A program made the translations under genes and the position numbers. This document shows, piece by piece, positions 1-10,496 of a stretch of DNA of 64,000 nt. Position 1 is the first letter of the stretch. The number at the start of each line of letters is the position of its first letter. A model generated the notes under the pieces. It saw nothing but the letters and a program-made list of their open reading frames with translations, was not told where the DNA came from and made no database searches. The DNA is from Pseudevernia furfuracea (taxonomy: Eukaryota > Ascomycota > Lecanoromycetes > Lecanorales > Parmeliaceae), in contig JAIUPT010000028.1 of the NCBI GenBank assembly GCA_022315425.1, positions 620,001-684,000 on the forward strand, given 5' to 3'.

Positions 1-2
1 AG

Positions 3-344
3 GCTGTGGCCTCGCCGGTTTCATCAGCTACACAGGACGAGACCGACGACGATATGGCCGAAGCTATCCGCCTGAGTTTGCAGGAGAACAGCAACGCGTC
101 ACCTTATGCAATTGGCAATGCGGGTGCCAGCGAGATTGCAGTCAAGTATGCCAAGGTTAAGAGGAATAAAGTATCACCTTCGGGCTCGCCTCCGAGATCT
201 AGTGCCCTTAGTGTGTCGCCTAAAGAATCCAAAATTCCAGCCGCTGAGCTGGACGACCTCGAGTTCGCTTTGCAATTGAGTCAGGCCGAAGAGGAGAGCC
301 GCACACAGAATGGGAAGGGAAAAGGGAAAGGAAGAGCTTTCTGA
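3..344 (+). CDS. C-terminal end of a ubiquitin-interacting-motif (UIM) protein, 5' partial
   Basis: The reading frame is open to the left edge of the window, so this is the last exon or last part of a larger gene; no ATG lies near the edge. About 113 codons remain, ending at TGA 342-344. Two UIM-like helices are visible: an acidic DD followed by MAEAIRLSLQE near the start, and DDLEFALQLSQAEEE near the end. Both have the alanine/leucine-x-x-serine core that binds ubiquitin. Between them is a basic, serine/proline-rich linker, and the tail is a lysine/glycine run. Paired C-terminal UIMs occur in several ubiquitin-handling families (AN1 zinc-finger proteins, RING ligases, deubiquitinase adaptors); the part that would tell which is outside the window. 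Confidence 0.6.
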   Translation, partial: AVASPVSSATQDETDDDMAEAIRLSLQENSNASPYAIGNAGASEIAVKYAKVKRNKVSPSGSPPRSSALSVSPKESKIPAAELDDLEFALQLSQAEEESRTQNGKGKGKGRAF

Positions 345-520
345 ACCCAAAGCAGCATTCGCACTACCATTTCATTCTTCGATTCAGCACATGAGAAGCT
401 CTTGGAGCTCGTTTGATGGACCATCCCTTTAATGACCACAGTTTTTGATTAAGCAGCTGAACTGCCGCTTTCTATGTTCGTGCATGCATGCATTGCTTTT
501 CACTTTCATAATTGCTATCA

Positions 521-548
521 TAGCTTCATAACTTCATAGCTTCATATC
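521..548. repeat. short imperfect tandem repeat of CATAGCTTCATA type
   Basis: In the spacer between two converging genes, the block CATAGCTTCATAACTTCATAG is followed by another CTTCATA copy, giving a small A/T-rich run built on CTTCATA. A GCATGCATGCAT run lies just upstream (483-492). This is ordinary simple sequence; no function is implied. Confidence 0.4.
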
Positions 549-595
549 TTTGGTAACCAAGAAAGGAAACGCTTGACCTGTGCCAAGCAAATGCC

Positions 596-1583
596 TCACT
601 TCCTCAGAACGACAGTGCCATCATCCCGTGTCACCCTGACAGCAACACTGCCATCTTCCATTCCGAAATATGCCGCAACGGGCTTCTGGCCACCAGCGAT
701 CTTGCCCCTTGCCTTGGCTTGTAGTCCATTTTCTCCCACAAACAGACCGACGCTCAGAACTCCCTCTAGGGCTTTGATCTCTTTCGCCAATGCCTGTACT
801 TCCCACTGGCCATTCTCACCCTGCCCTTTGAGCTCCTTAATCCTCTGCTTGGCCGCTTGCTCAATGTCAGTATAGAGAAGTAAAGGAGGAAACGGCGCAT
901 CAACGATGAAGTTATCCTGATCTGTCTTTATAGGCCCAGCCTTCAGAATATGCCCTTCCCTCACAAACGGAGCCGAGGAGCCGAGCCTCTTCAGAGCAGA
1001 GATTACGGTCGTCACAGCCAGCGGTTCCACTTCGATGGGAACAGTAGGCCAATTGGTCAGTAGGCGGGATTGGAGTTTGCGGTGGTCGGCCACACAGATG
1101 AATTTCGAAGCTTGAGTCGCTACCAGCTTTTCCTGGTAGAGACAGGCCCCACCGCCCTTTATGCAGTTGAGGTCCTCGTCTATCTCGTCGGCGCCGTCGA
1201 AGGCGACGTCGATTACGGTGTCGGCGGGTAGGGAGTCGAATTTTAGGTCTTTGAGGCCGGCTTTGAGTATCACCTTATTGTTACCAGTCAGCTCCATTAC
1301 CAGCCGCGAACTATGAGGGCAACTTCGAACGTACCTGCCGCGATTGGTAGCCTGTAGGCACGAAGAGGATGTTTTGTACGCGGGGATCTTTGAGCTCTTG
1401 TATGGCTTCGACGACGTAGACGATGGTGGTGCCAGAGCCAATGCCAACGTAGCGGGCTTCAGGGTTGAAATGTTCTTCTACTGCTAGCCGGGCGGCAGCA
1501 CGTTTGGCGGACTCGATGGCGGAGAGCTGGGTTGCCGCGGATGTGGAAATGGCGGCTTCGGAGACGGGCTTTGGGAAGTCCAT
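596..1583 (-). CDS. RKI1: ribose-5-phosphate isomerase (type A)
   Basis: Converts ribulose-5-phosphate to ribose-5-phosphate in the cytosolic pentose phosphate pathway. Two exons, complement(1335..1583) and complement(596..1273), are joined across a 61-nt phase-0 intron (GTACGT donor, AATAAG acceptor, GCTGAC branch), giving 308 residues. Family signatures seen: VGIGSGTT near residue 50 (phosphate loop), the VPTGYQSR segment just before the intron, AFDGADEID (catalytic aspartates), and KGGGACLYQEKLVA. It is longer than the 258-residue yeast enzyme, partly through an insertion near residues 230-260, as in other filamentous fungi. The ATG at 1583 begins an MDFPKPVSEAAIS leader. It is transcribed away from ULA1, sharing a 439-bp spacer. 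Confidence 0.93.
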
Positions 1584-2022
1584 TGGGTATAGGAGAAGGT
1601 GAGATCTAGGTAGTGAGCTACTTCTGAGACGATTCAGCGAGGGATTTAGGGAAGATAAGAGGTAGTACCAAGGAAACGAGAGAAATATAGCGATGTTACC
1701 TGAGAAAGAGGCGGGAGTAGGCGGGAATCGTTTTTAGCATCCGACGGTAACCGTGGTATTGGACGAAAAATTCAGGGCACAACTATGGGATATAATTGCG
1801 AAGAGACAATGAATAGTAAAGGTCAAAGGGAGCTCAATGTTGTAGCAAAGTGTTGCTTGGTGTTGTCGAGCGTGTTGTTTCGCCGAAGAGTATATTCACT
1901 GTAGCTACCCGGCGCTCAACACTAGCCGACGGTGTGATGTTTGATGGTTACGGTACGATCAAGCAGCTCTACAAACACTCCAACAAGCTTCGAGTCTTTT
2001 CGTCAACGGATTTCGAATCACC
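1584..2022. promoter_or_regulatory. bidirectional intergenic promoter region, RKI1/ULA1
   Basis: A 439-bp spacer between two divergent start codons must hold both promoters. No TATA box or clear factor site stands out on reading; assignment rests on gene orientation only. Confidence 0.5.
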
Positions 2023-3817
2023 ATGGCCGAGACAGTAACTACCCCACCAATTATACAAGGTCCCACAGCAAAAGAGAAGAAGTACGACAGGCAGCTTCGG
2101 CTATGGGCAGCGAGCGGGCAAGCAGCTCTCGAGAACGCGGCAGTACTGCTCTTGAACTCGGGTTCTGGCGTCGTAGGAGTCGAAACCCTTAAAAACCTCA
2201 TACTACCTGGTGTTGGTAGCTTCACCATTGTTGATGAAATCAACGTGTCCGAATTCGACCTCGGCGTTAACTTCTTCCTCGAGGAGTCAAGCTTAGGCAG
2301 GTGGAGAGCTGAAGAGACCCGCAAGTTCTTGCAAGAGCTCAATCCAGAAGTTAAGATAAGCGCTCTTAAGGGGGTTCGACCTCAGACATTCAAATACATG
2401 CTGGCATTGTGCTAAATAGGATCTACAGTCAATCGACGTCTTCGCCGATTATCCCAGTCGCCTCGAGCAGTATAGTCTTATACTACTTGTCGGTCCTACG
2501 AGGAACGCCAGGGTGCTGGAAAGGATATGTCAACACGCCGACAAGTCCTCAATACCTCTGTTCTACATACACTGCCAAGGCTTCTTTTCTCACTTTTCCG
2601 TGCAACTACCTGCTCAGTATCCTATCGTCGATACCCACCCAGATCCCGCTTCTACACAAGATCTACGCCTCCTAAACCCATGGCCAGAATTGCTTGAGTT
2701 CTTAGAAAAGAAGACGGGGGATCTGGACTCATTATCAGATCATGATCACGGCCACGTACCATACCTCCTCATCCTGTTGCATTTTCTCAATGTCTGGAAA
2801 GCCTCACATGACGGTCAAGTCCCAGCCAACTACTCTGAGAAGAAAGAGTTCAAAGCTCTGGTAGAAAGCGGGGCACGAAAAAGGAACTCCGAAGGCGGGG
2901 AAGAAAACTTCGACGAAGCAGCAGCGGCCGTATTGAAGAGTCTAAACCCACCCTCAATATCCAGCGGTCTCCGGGAAGTCTTTGATGCAGACCACTGCCG
3001 AAATCTTAAACCCACGTCCGCGAACTTCTGGATAATCGCCAACGCGATCCAGAAATTTCACGCCTCACACAACGGCATCCTCCCAGTCCCCGGCGCCCTC
3101 CCAGATATGAAAGCCCAATCTTCCGACTACATACAGCTCCAAAACATCTACAAAGCCAAGGCACGCTCCGACCTAGCAGAAGTCATTCGGACAGTTCGCA
3201 GCTCAGAGCAAGAAGTAAGCAGGCAACCTTCAATCGAACCAGCCGAAATCGAGGCATTTTGCAAAGGCGCTCAATTCGTCAAACTGATCCACGGCCGCCC
3301 CATACGCGTCGCCAAATGTACCGCCGAAATCGACTGGAATAACGAAGCAAAAGCTCTTAGCCAAGAACTTCAAGATCCAGACTCGCTGCTGCCGATATAC
3401 TTCGCTTTCCTTGCCCTTGACAGATACCAAGACGATATAGATCGCATCCAGAAACTCCGAAAACCGGCCTTCGACCAGCAATTCCAAGACATTACGGCAG
3501 GCCGGGTGGTATCCGGTGCAGTACCACCGCTACCAACATTTGTCGAATCTGCGCATTTCTCCACCCCTGCCGTCGATCCCGAGCATGATCTCAAGCCATG
3601 GCCACGATTCGATACTCCAGAAGCGCGAACAACATTTGATAATGTGGTCAACGAGCTTGACCGTGCAGATTGGGGCGAGCTGCACAACATTGCGGCATTG
3701 ACAGGCGGAATGGTGGCCCAGGAGGTCATCAAGGTGATCACGAAGCAGTATGTACCTGTAGACAACAGCTGCGTTTTCGACGGCATCGCGAGCAAGACTG
3801 CTGTCTTCAAGACTTGA
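2023..3817 (+). CDS. ULA1: NEDD8-activating enzyme E1 regulatory subunit (APPBP1/Ula1)
   Basis: Non-catalytic half of the heterodimeric E1 that activates NEDD8/Rub1 for cullin modification; the partner would be Uba3. Exons 2023..2373 and 2420..3817 give 582 residues. The proposed intron is only 46 nt with an unusual GTTCGA donor, but the exon-2 frame is confirmed because it runs on as DLQSIDVFADYPSRLEQY into the conserved LILLVGPTR. The N-terminus carries the E1 ThiF-like fold: KYDRQLRLWAASGQAALENA, the GSGVVGVETLKNLILPGVG loop, and a DLGVNFFLE segment. The C-terminus (ALTGGMVAQEVIKVITKQYVPV) is the usual E1 end. The ATG has a good context (AATCACCATGG). Human NAE1 is 534 residues. Confidence 0.92.
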
Positions 3818-4148
3818 GAGGCGCTTTTAGACCGAAGAGGGAAAGCATTGCAAGCGGGAGGCGTCCATAAGCGGGTATGGAATAAGATTAGACGAAGCAT
3901 CTATATCATTCCATTGTAAGCATAGCATCACAAAATAAAGAACGCTATACAATCTACCGCATGGGTATGGCAATTTCCGTGAAGAGCCAGAATTGCATGA
4001 ATCAATTCCATTAAGGATGACCCGGCCTCAGGCTTAATATATGAGCCCCACAATACACCCAAAAACAGAATCCACGCTATGCATGATCCCCTCCATCTCA
4101 ACAGCCAGTCTTCTTCGTTGTTCCAAAGTTCGTGTCCAAAATGAACGA
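3818..4148. other. spacer between converging genes ULA1 and the Asi-type gene
   Basis: 331 bp separate two converging stop codons. It probably holds both 3' untranslated regions; I see no gene or repeat in it. Confidence 0.5.
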
Positions 4149-7064
4149 TCAAGGAACAAATAATCTCGAAAAGCCCACAACAGTCTGCCTGCAACAAACG
4201 CACGTCCCGAAATTGTTCATTGCAAGACTAACCCTACATTCCTCACACAGACTCAAGCAGCGACACGGCCAAGCAAGCACAGTCCTCGGTGCGCTCTGGC
4301 AAACCACACACTGTGGGCCTCCTGCCCCCATACCTACTGCACCATCACGCCATGTACCTGCTCCTTGATTGATAGAAGACGCGGGTTGGGTGCGTCGGGT
4401 AAGGATCAGTTGCTCAAGGAGGTAAACTTCGTCCTCCGGACAAAGTGGCCCGGTGGCGGGTATCGAGGAATTCGCTGGGCGGTAGCGGGTGGACGTGAGG
4501 AGTTTAGCATTCGCAAAAGACTGGGCGTGGCGGTACTGCGAACGGGTTGTTATGCCTGTACTCGTGAGGTGATGAGCGAGCATGCGGGCTTCGGAGCGCT
4601 GTTGGAGAGTTTTGGGGTCGAGCAGTGTGGCAAGGTGGTGCGGACTAAGTTGAGAATAGCTCTTGGATGGGTCGAGAGCGTCTAGTACATTTGGATCTGA
4701 AGGCGAGAGGCTGCGAGGAACAGGATGTCTTTGAGTGGGTGTGCTGGCGCCTGAGCCAGCGTCTGAATCAACGTCTATGAAATCATCGTCAAGGGCCCCA
4801 TGGGAAACCTCGCTAGCGTTGGTGGACATGGAGACCATGCTAGTGGTATCATCGTCCTGTGCAGCCCCTTGGTAGGAGCCACTGTCGTCTTTTTCGCCAA
4901 ACCAGCCACCGCTTGCCCACCAGTTGTAGACCCTTGAATCGAGTGTCAGTTCCTCTTCCTCGCCCCAGCGTTCGTTTTCGGCCTTCAGTCTTCGTTTCAT
5001 TTCTTGCTCCACGTCGACGTCGTCGTTCTCCGGTAGCGAGAGGACGCCCTCATCTGATAAGATCCAAAAGTCAATGGTATTCTGTTGCCGTATCTGTCGC
5101 CCTTGCTCATTATCTACTTGTAATCCCTCTTTTGCTTTTGGCAACCTGAGCCATTGTGGGCGCCACGATATCTTCGCTTTGTCCATCAATTTGTTGGTAA
5201 CAACTTTATTCCAGCTTACGAAAAGCCAGAAAATACCACGGAAGAACTTAGCAGCCATCAGATATCGCCCTCCTCTCTGCATATGGCCCACTCCGTCCCC
5301 TCTCTGTCTCGTGTTTGCAATTCCTGATCCAAATTTGTCTGCTGTGAAGCTCAATACTCTATCGTAGCCACTTTTCCAGCGTTCCCGAGAGTGTTGGTCT
5401 GCAGCGGCTGGTTTCGTAAAATGGACAGACACACCCTCCACAGGATCATGCGATGGCCCAAAGGCTTCAAATTCCTTCAGCCTCTCCTCTTCCAACCAGG
5501 TGGATGTACCAACGTTGATAGGCAGACCCTCATTGAGAAATACTGCTTCACTCGCGACGGTCAAAGCGGTGAAGCCTATCTTGAGCAACGCTGTATAGAA
5601 GTCCTCGGTCATATCCAAGCGAATGCTGGAGAGTTGAGCATTGGCCTGCATGTTCTCGCGGGCCTTGCGGAACCTCTCCGCAAGCGTCCTAGGCGGTGGT
5701 TCATCATTTGGTGGCGAGAAAAAACAAAGGAGCAGGGCAAGTGAGTAAATGGTAGCACATAGCAGTATTCCGATAAGAATTAAGAGATGGGGAATGAAGC
5801 CGACGATACAGACAGTAGGAAAGCGTAGGATGATAGATTCCGGCCCCGACTCGGGCCTCAAGCTGAAGAACCCCCAGCAGAAGGCACTCATGAAACACAT
5901 ACCCCAAATACCAGTATTAATGAGTCGATATCTGGCCTGCATGTTCAAGACTCCTAGGATCTGGCTGCTAAGGTTATTGAGGCTTGAGATCAACACCATG
6001 AGTAAAACTTCTGGTGGCGTATTCATCTTGTCCAGTATCTCGCTCCTGGTGAAAAGCTTGCCTACTGGATCCGGCTGTGCAGAGGTCGAAGTGGCTTTAC
6101 TAGCTTTATGTGCTGACCATAGAGAGAGCCCGAGTTGACTGCTGATCATAGCTTCTGATTCCGCAAAAGCCAATGAATGCTCGAAGATTGACATACCAGT
6201 CTCGGTCATGAGCTGCCTTCCTTGGACTGCACACGAAAGTGTTTCCACAAACTGGCCAAGACACAAAGACTGGAAGAAAGGCCACAGCAGTGATAGAGAG
6301 CCACTTCGATCCCACACTTCAGACCTTGATGGTATCATGTCTACTGCCAAGCAGGAGCTGGCGTCATTTTCCCAGAACAGAAGCTTCGAGCTGATCCAAT
6401 AAATGATCCCTCCATCTCCCGAAAAATCCAGGTCCAGGTGTTTGTCCGCCTTGCCGTACCTTAAGGAGGAGTAATTCGGAGAGGTCTGGCAGCGCATCGC
6501 TTGTAGCAGGCCGAGGGTATGGGAGAGGAACATGATAATAGGCATGATACGTATAGCAAGTCGTATCGGCCATGAAAAGTTGATGTGACGGCGTGCCGAA
6601 GCGTAGATTTGTGTCCGATTGAGGATGATGGCCTGTCGCCCGTTAGAAAAGTTTCCATACTGCAAAACAGTAACGCACACATGGTGTAGACTGACCAGCG
6701 TGAAACATGCTAAAGCCCATTTACTCGTCATATACGCGAAGATGCCGCCAAAGTTTCTAACCTGGTGCAAGCTGAGCGAGCTAAGCCGGGGTGCTTCTGT
6801 CACTGCTGCGCCAGCTGCTGATGGAAGAGCAGCGCCGGGGGAAGAGTCGGAAGAGAAGGCGGTAGATATCATCTTCATACTCCCATTCCCTGTCGCTTCT
6901 GCAATCATGCTTCCGCCACCCCTAAGACCAATTATGCTGTCTAGCCGTTCTGGTACGGTGACAAAAGCAAAGGATCCAGCCCGAGCCATCATTCGTGGGA
7001 AAGCCATGACAAGATCATTTGGAATAAGGCTCATTAAAGAGGTATTATTAGATGCTGAAGACAT
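4149..7064 (-). CDS. Asi1/Asi3-type RING-finger multi-pass membrane protein
   Basis: A single uninterrupted frame of 971 codons. The frame is open a further 20 codons upstream but only to a GTG, so the ATG at 7064 (MSSASNNTSLMSLIP) is chosen. The first 550 residues hold several hydrophobic segments, for example around ASKWALACFTLV, RIMPIIMFLSHTLGLL and GFIPHLLILIGILLCATIYSLALLL. A long hydrophilic, acidic region follows, and the C-terminal 50 residues form a RING of the unusual Asi type: CVVCQ, then a PCRC/CEEC cluster and CVCCRQ. In yeast, Asi1/Asi3 are inner-nuclear-membrane ubiquitin ligases that degrade mislocalised membrane proteins. Nuclear-envelope location and ligase activity here are inferred from family resemblance. 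Hidden in-frame introns cannot be excluded. Confidence 0.75.
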   Translation of the reverse strand: MSSASNNTSLMSLIPNDLVMAFPRMMARAGSFAFVTVPERLDSIIGLRGGGSMIAEATGNGSMKMISTAFSSDSSPGAALPSAAGAAVTEAPRLSSLSLHQVRNFGGIFAYMTSKWALACFTLVSLHHVCVTVLQYGNFSNGRQAIILNRTQIYASARRHINFSWPIRLAIRIMPIIMFLSHTLGLLQAMRCQTSPNYSSLRYGKADKHLDLDFSGDGGIIYWISSKLLFWENDASSCLAVDMIPSRSEVWDRSGSLSLLWPFFQSLCLGQFVETLSCAVQGRQLMTETGMSIFEHSLAFAESEAMISSQLGLSLWSAHKASKATSTSAQPDPVGKLFTRSEILDKMNTPPEVLLMVLISSLNNLSSQILGVLNMQARYRLINTGIWGMCFMSAFCWGFFSLRPESGPESIILRFPTVCIVGFIPHLLILIGILLCATIYSLALLLCFFSPPNDEPPPRTLAERFRKARENMQANAQLSSIRLDMTEDFYTALLKIGFTALTVASEAVFLNEGLPINVGTSTWLEEERLKEFEAFGPSHDPVEGVSVHFTKPAAADQHSRERWKSGYDRVLSFTADKFGSGIANTRQRGDGVGHMQRGGRYLMAAKFFRGIFWLFVSWNKVVTNKLMDKAKISWRPQWLRLPKAKEGLQVDNEQGRQIRQQNTIDFWILSDEGVLSLPENDDVDVEQEMKRRLKAENERWGEEEELTLDSRVYNWWASGGWFGEKDDSGSYQGAAQDDDTTSMVSMSTNASEVSHGALDDDFIDVDSDAGSGASTPTQRHPVPRSLSPSDPNVLDALDPSKSYSQLSPHHLATLLDPKTLQQRSEARMLAHHLTSTGITTRSQYRHAQSFANAKLLTSTRYRPANSSIPATGPLCPEDEVYLLEQLILTRRTQPASSINQGAGTWRDGAVGMGAGGPQCVVCQSAPRTVLAWPCRCLSLCEECRVSLAMNNFGTCVCCRQTVVGFSRLFVP

Positions 7065-7440
7065 GATGTGATGGACGAGTGAAGTGAGTGAGTGAGAAAA
7101 CCAATCCCCGAGGTCTACGGTCACGGATCCCCGTTTATCATCTCCTGGTTATAGGTTAGGCCACGGATGCTCGGTCCCCTGGAGGTTGAATGCCATCAAT
7201 CTGGAACGAAGACGGCGAATAGAAATCTCCATTACCTCCAATGAAACATTGTCGACTATCTGTGTACATGTATGTTTTCCAGGCAGTTGAAGAGGGCCGG
7301 TCCGAATGTCTTGACGTTATGACGCACAGCCGCACCAGGCCAGAAGAGGTTAAACTGATCGCTGACATGTACCTTACGTTGTACGAAACTTAGAGGCAAA
7401 TTCAGGTTTAAAGGTATATAGAGGACTATGGTGTACATGA
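7065..7440. other. spacer between the Asi-type and ABC genes
   Basis: 376 bp upstream of one minus-strand gene and downstream of another; presumably a promoter for the Asi-type gene plus the ABC gene's 3' end. A run of GAGTGA repeats sits just before the Asi-type start. No other feature seen. Confidence 0.4.
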
Positions 7441-9764
7441 CTATAATCCCCAAACCTCATCCCAGCCATTCTCATATCCTTCCAGCGGTCCTGGGAACCT
7501 TCCAAACCTGACTGCTTTTCCTGTACCAGCCTCAGGCAGGCTCATCCACTGTCTCACCACACCTGGAACTTCCTCTTTTACATGGCTAACGCATATCAAT
7601 GCCTGATCCTTGCTCAGTCCCTCAAAGATGCTCTCACTCAGCAGTTGTGGCGGAGTATTATACACAAATCGTCTCTTGAAATGTTCGTGCTTGTTCAGAA
7701 GGACCCCAAACGACTTGGTCTCGCCCCATGTTAGAAAAAGCATGCACTTATCGCGCACTCGATCGTCCATGCCGCTGAATGCCTCATCTAGAACGACTAG
7801 ATCTGGCTTTTTGATGATGGCGCGTATAAAAAGCGCGACTCGCTGTGCAGAAAACGGAGCATCGCCAAAGCGAATATTGTCTGCCCAGTCTATGCTGTTT
7901 GGGAAACCGTTATATGACCACCATGCCTTGGTCATAAAATTAGTAGTCAGAGGAGTGAAGGCGGGATTCAACTCGGCTTCAAACCACCGCAGACATGTGT
8001 CCACGATGACGTCATTCTCGTATTTCAAGCGTGGTGTTCCAAGAAAAGTGTCGGCCCAGGCATTTTCCAGAGTTTGACGTATGGAAAGATTGCGGGGGAA
8101 GAAGGCGTGGATCTCTGGAGAAGACTGGCCTATGCGAGATTGAATATCAAAAATGGATATGCCAAGGAGTCCTGGTTGTGGCAAACGACCTCGCCCAAAG
8201 ACCTTAATAGGTAGAGAATAAGCTTGAGGGTGATCAGAACAAATTAAAGAGACTAGTGTCGTTTTCCCGGATCCTGATACCAGTGAGCTCAAACTTAGTA
8301 CCTTTGTGGACTACTAAGCACATACCATTAGGACCGAAGACACCCCAGCGTTCTCCACGTCTTACCGTCCACGACAGTCCATTTTTTGACAGACCTTCAA
8401 TTTCCTGTTCCCAGCTCCCCAAAATTTCCTTGTCACCATACCTCACACGGACACCTTGCATCTCTACAAGAGCTTCATTGGTTGAACCAGGCACATCTGC
8501 ATCAATCAACGGAATGCCTTCGCGACTTTCAGTTGGCTTCGATTGCTGAAACGAGTGGTTTGATCCTGGCAGACTTCGAATAGGCTCATTGTGATAAGCC
8601 TTTGTGAGCCCTCTCTGTGGAATTACATGTTTTGGAACATCATTTCGCGTTAAAGAGACAGTCCCTGTAGAAGTCAGTCACGGCAATTTCGCTTTACGCG
8701 GCCAATATATTGCTGCATCAGAAGCACGAACTTTGTAGAATGATGAAGGCCTAAAAAGACGTACCAATCAAATTCCGCTTTTTTCCTTTTTTTTTGGTGT
8801 CCCCGAGGCCCACAAGATCCTTGCTACCTTGATAGATGATTTGGAACTCAGAGCCCAAATGAATGACATGAGTTATCCAATCTGGCAGTGAATCTTGTGG
8901 CCTTAGAGCCAAGATAAGTCGTGGTGAGCTGGCCTGGGCAAGACTGTATAACAAGGGTGATAAAGTTGTCATGGTCGGAGGATCCAGACCCACTGCAAAT
9001 TACGCATTAGCATCACCTGCAGGAGTGCGCAAAAAATCGGTCGTCATACTGAATGGCTCATCCAAGAGTAGGACCATTGGCTTTCCAAGTAAAGCCCTGG
9101 CGATCCTAGTTCGCCTTGTCTGACCGTTGCTGAGGTTCCCTATTGGCATGTTGACTAGAGCCTCAAGCTTCAAATCGCTTATGACTTTATCAAGGCTTTG
9201 ATCATTGACATCTTTCCCTTCTTGCTCTTCTGACGGGTTGAGATCCGTGTTGCCTCTCAGAAAGTCCATCACAGAGAAGTCGGTGGCTTCTCTTCGGCTC
9301 TCATATCTAGCACTCAAGTAGGCACCTCTTGTCCCAGACTTCCCCACGCCACCCCTCTCGCCATCGAAACCGACGTGTTGTATTGCACGTAGAATGTTTC
9401 TATAACGAGAATCTCCTAGTTCCACTTCTTTTGTCGATAGGTATGGGAAGGACCGGGCTGCTGGAGGGATGCATAAATGCTGCCCTCGAAGTATATCGAA
9501 GAACGTCGTCTTTCCGGCATTTGATGGGCCGAGTATTGCCCAATGCTGTTGCTTTGTGTCCCCCACAGCATTTGAGGGAAGAGACCATGTCAGTCCAGGG
9601 AATATCGCAGGATTTGACGCCGCATTCTGATCCGTTGCTGAAGGATATCTTCTGTAGAAAGTGCCATTTTCAATCTGGATTATTGGCGGACTCTCTGCAA
9701 CGGTAGAGTACCGTGATGGTGTTAGTCGGGGTAAACTATTTAAGAGAGATGAAGGTCTTCTCAT
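7441..9764 (-). CDS. twin ATP-binding-cassette protein without membrane domain, probably mitochondrial (YDR061W/ModF-like)
   Basis: Four exons: complement(9050..9764), (8765..8992), (8326..8664) and (7441..8273). Introns of 57, 100 and 52 nt are all phase 1 with good donors (GTATGA, GTACGT, GTATGT). The product is 704 residues with two ATPase domains and no membrane spans. Domain 1: Walker A GPSNAGKTT, signature LSNGQTRR, Walker B VLLLDEPFMGLD restored exactly across intron 1. Domain 2: Walker A GPNGSGKTT restored across intron 3, a divergent signature (FSAQRVALF) and Walker B LVVLDEAFSGMD, then a SHVKEEVP H-loop. The N-terminus MRRPSSLLNSLPRLTPSRYST is basic and hydroxylated like a mitochondrial presequence. 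The closest known types are yeast YDR061W and bacterial ModF; the substrate is unknown. Confidence 0.85.
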
Positions 9765-9888
9765 ATCCAGTTCCTGTCCATCGTGTATACCTAATATTAG
9801 GGAATATCCATGGTTGAAGTTCAGATCATCAAGTGACGAACGAGCTGTTGCAGGGATAAATTGGCCTCGGCAGCGGCCCGGCTTGGCA

Positions 9889-9901
9889 TTCGAGAAATTT
9901 C
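9889..9901. promoter_or_regulatory. perfect three-unit heat-shock element upstream of HSP10
   Basis: The 13 bp TTCGAGAAATTTC match TTCnnGAAnnTTC exactly, the binding site of heat-shock factor trimers. It lies 112 bp before the HSP10 start and 125 bp before the divergent ABC gene, in the only spacer between them. Hsp10 is a classical HSF1 target, so this placement is what would be expected. Confidence 0.8.
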
Positions 9902-10012
9902 CTTGGCTTTTCTTTTACGATAAAATTAAAAGCTTCACAAGAAAGCCATCAGTACTTTAAAGCAGAACTTAACCCTCTCCAAACCTGTTCCAAAACTCCC
10001 AATTTCATCACG

Positions 10013-10496
10013 ATGGTAAGTCGCGATCGTTTGCATCCCCTAGCCGATCCAAGAAAGCTAATTCCTGCTCAGACGACAGCACTCAAGTCGATCAAGTCGC
10101 TCGCACCTCTCCTCGATCGTATACTTGTTCAAAGGATCAAGGCGGAGACCAAGACAGCCAGCGGCATTTACCTTCCGGAGAGTAGCGTGAAGGAACTCAA
10201 CGAAGCAAGAGTTCTAGCTGTCGGTCCTGGGGGTCTTGACAAGGAGGGCAAGAGGGTTACACCGAGTGTTACGCCAGGAGACAAGGTTCTAATTCCACAG
10301 GTATGCTACAAAATCTAGCTTGAGCTTTTCAGGAAGGGATTGGCTTACACTTAAATGTGTAGTATGGCGGCAGCCCGGTGAAGGTTGGAGACGAGGAGTA
10401 CTCGCTGTTCAGAGACCATGAGTAAGGCAGTACCATCTATTGGATCAAACGCAACTGCTAATTCGTCATAGACTGCTAGCAAAGATCAACGAATAG
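10013..10496 (+). CDS. HSP10: mitochondrial 10-kDa heat-shock protein (GroES-type co-chaperonin)
   Basis: Caps the Hsp60 chamber in the mitochondrial matrix. Four exons: 10013..10015 (the ATG only), 10073..10300, 10363..10421, 10472..10496; introns of 57, 62 and 50 nt; 104 residues, the usual size. Family features: SLAPLLDRILVQRIKAETKTASGIYLPE with the mobile loop, a VLAVGPGG turn, TPSVTPGDKVLIPQYGGSPVK and the end FRDHELLAKINE. The last intron is needed, because reading through gives a stop after RDHE and loses the conserved ELLAKI end. There is no cleavable leader, as in other Hsp10s. The promoter carries a heat-shock element. Confidence 0.96.

Noticed and set aside
573..875. Plus-strand frame opposite RKI1
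   Set aside because: It is a shadow of the RKI1 coding strand and starts at TTG.
4859..5149. Arginine/proline-rich frame opposite the Asi-type gene
   Set aside because: Antisense shadow; composition reflects the acidic region on the other strand.
7065..7124. Upstream extension of the Asi-type protein by 20 residues
   Set aside because: The frame begins at GTG; fungal nuclear genes start at ATG, and the ATG at 7064 is suitable.
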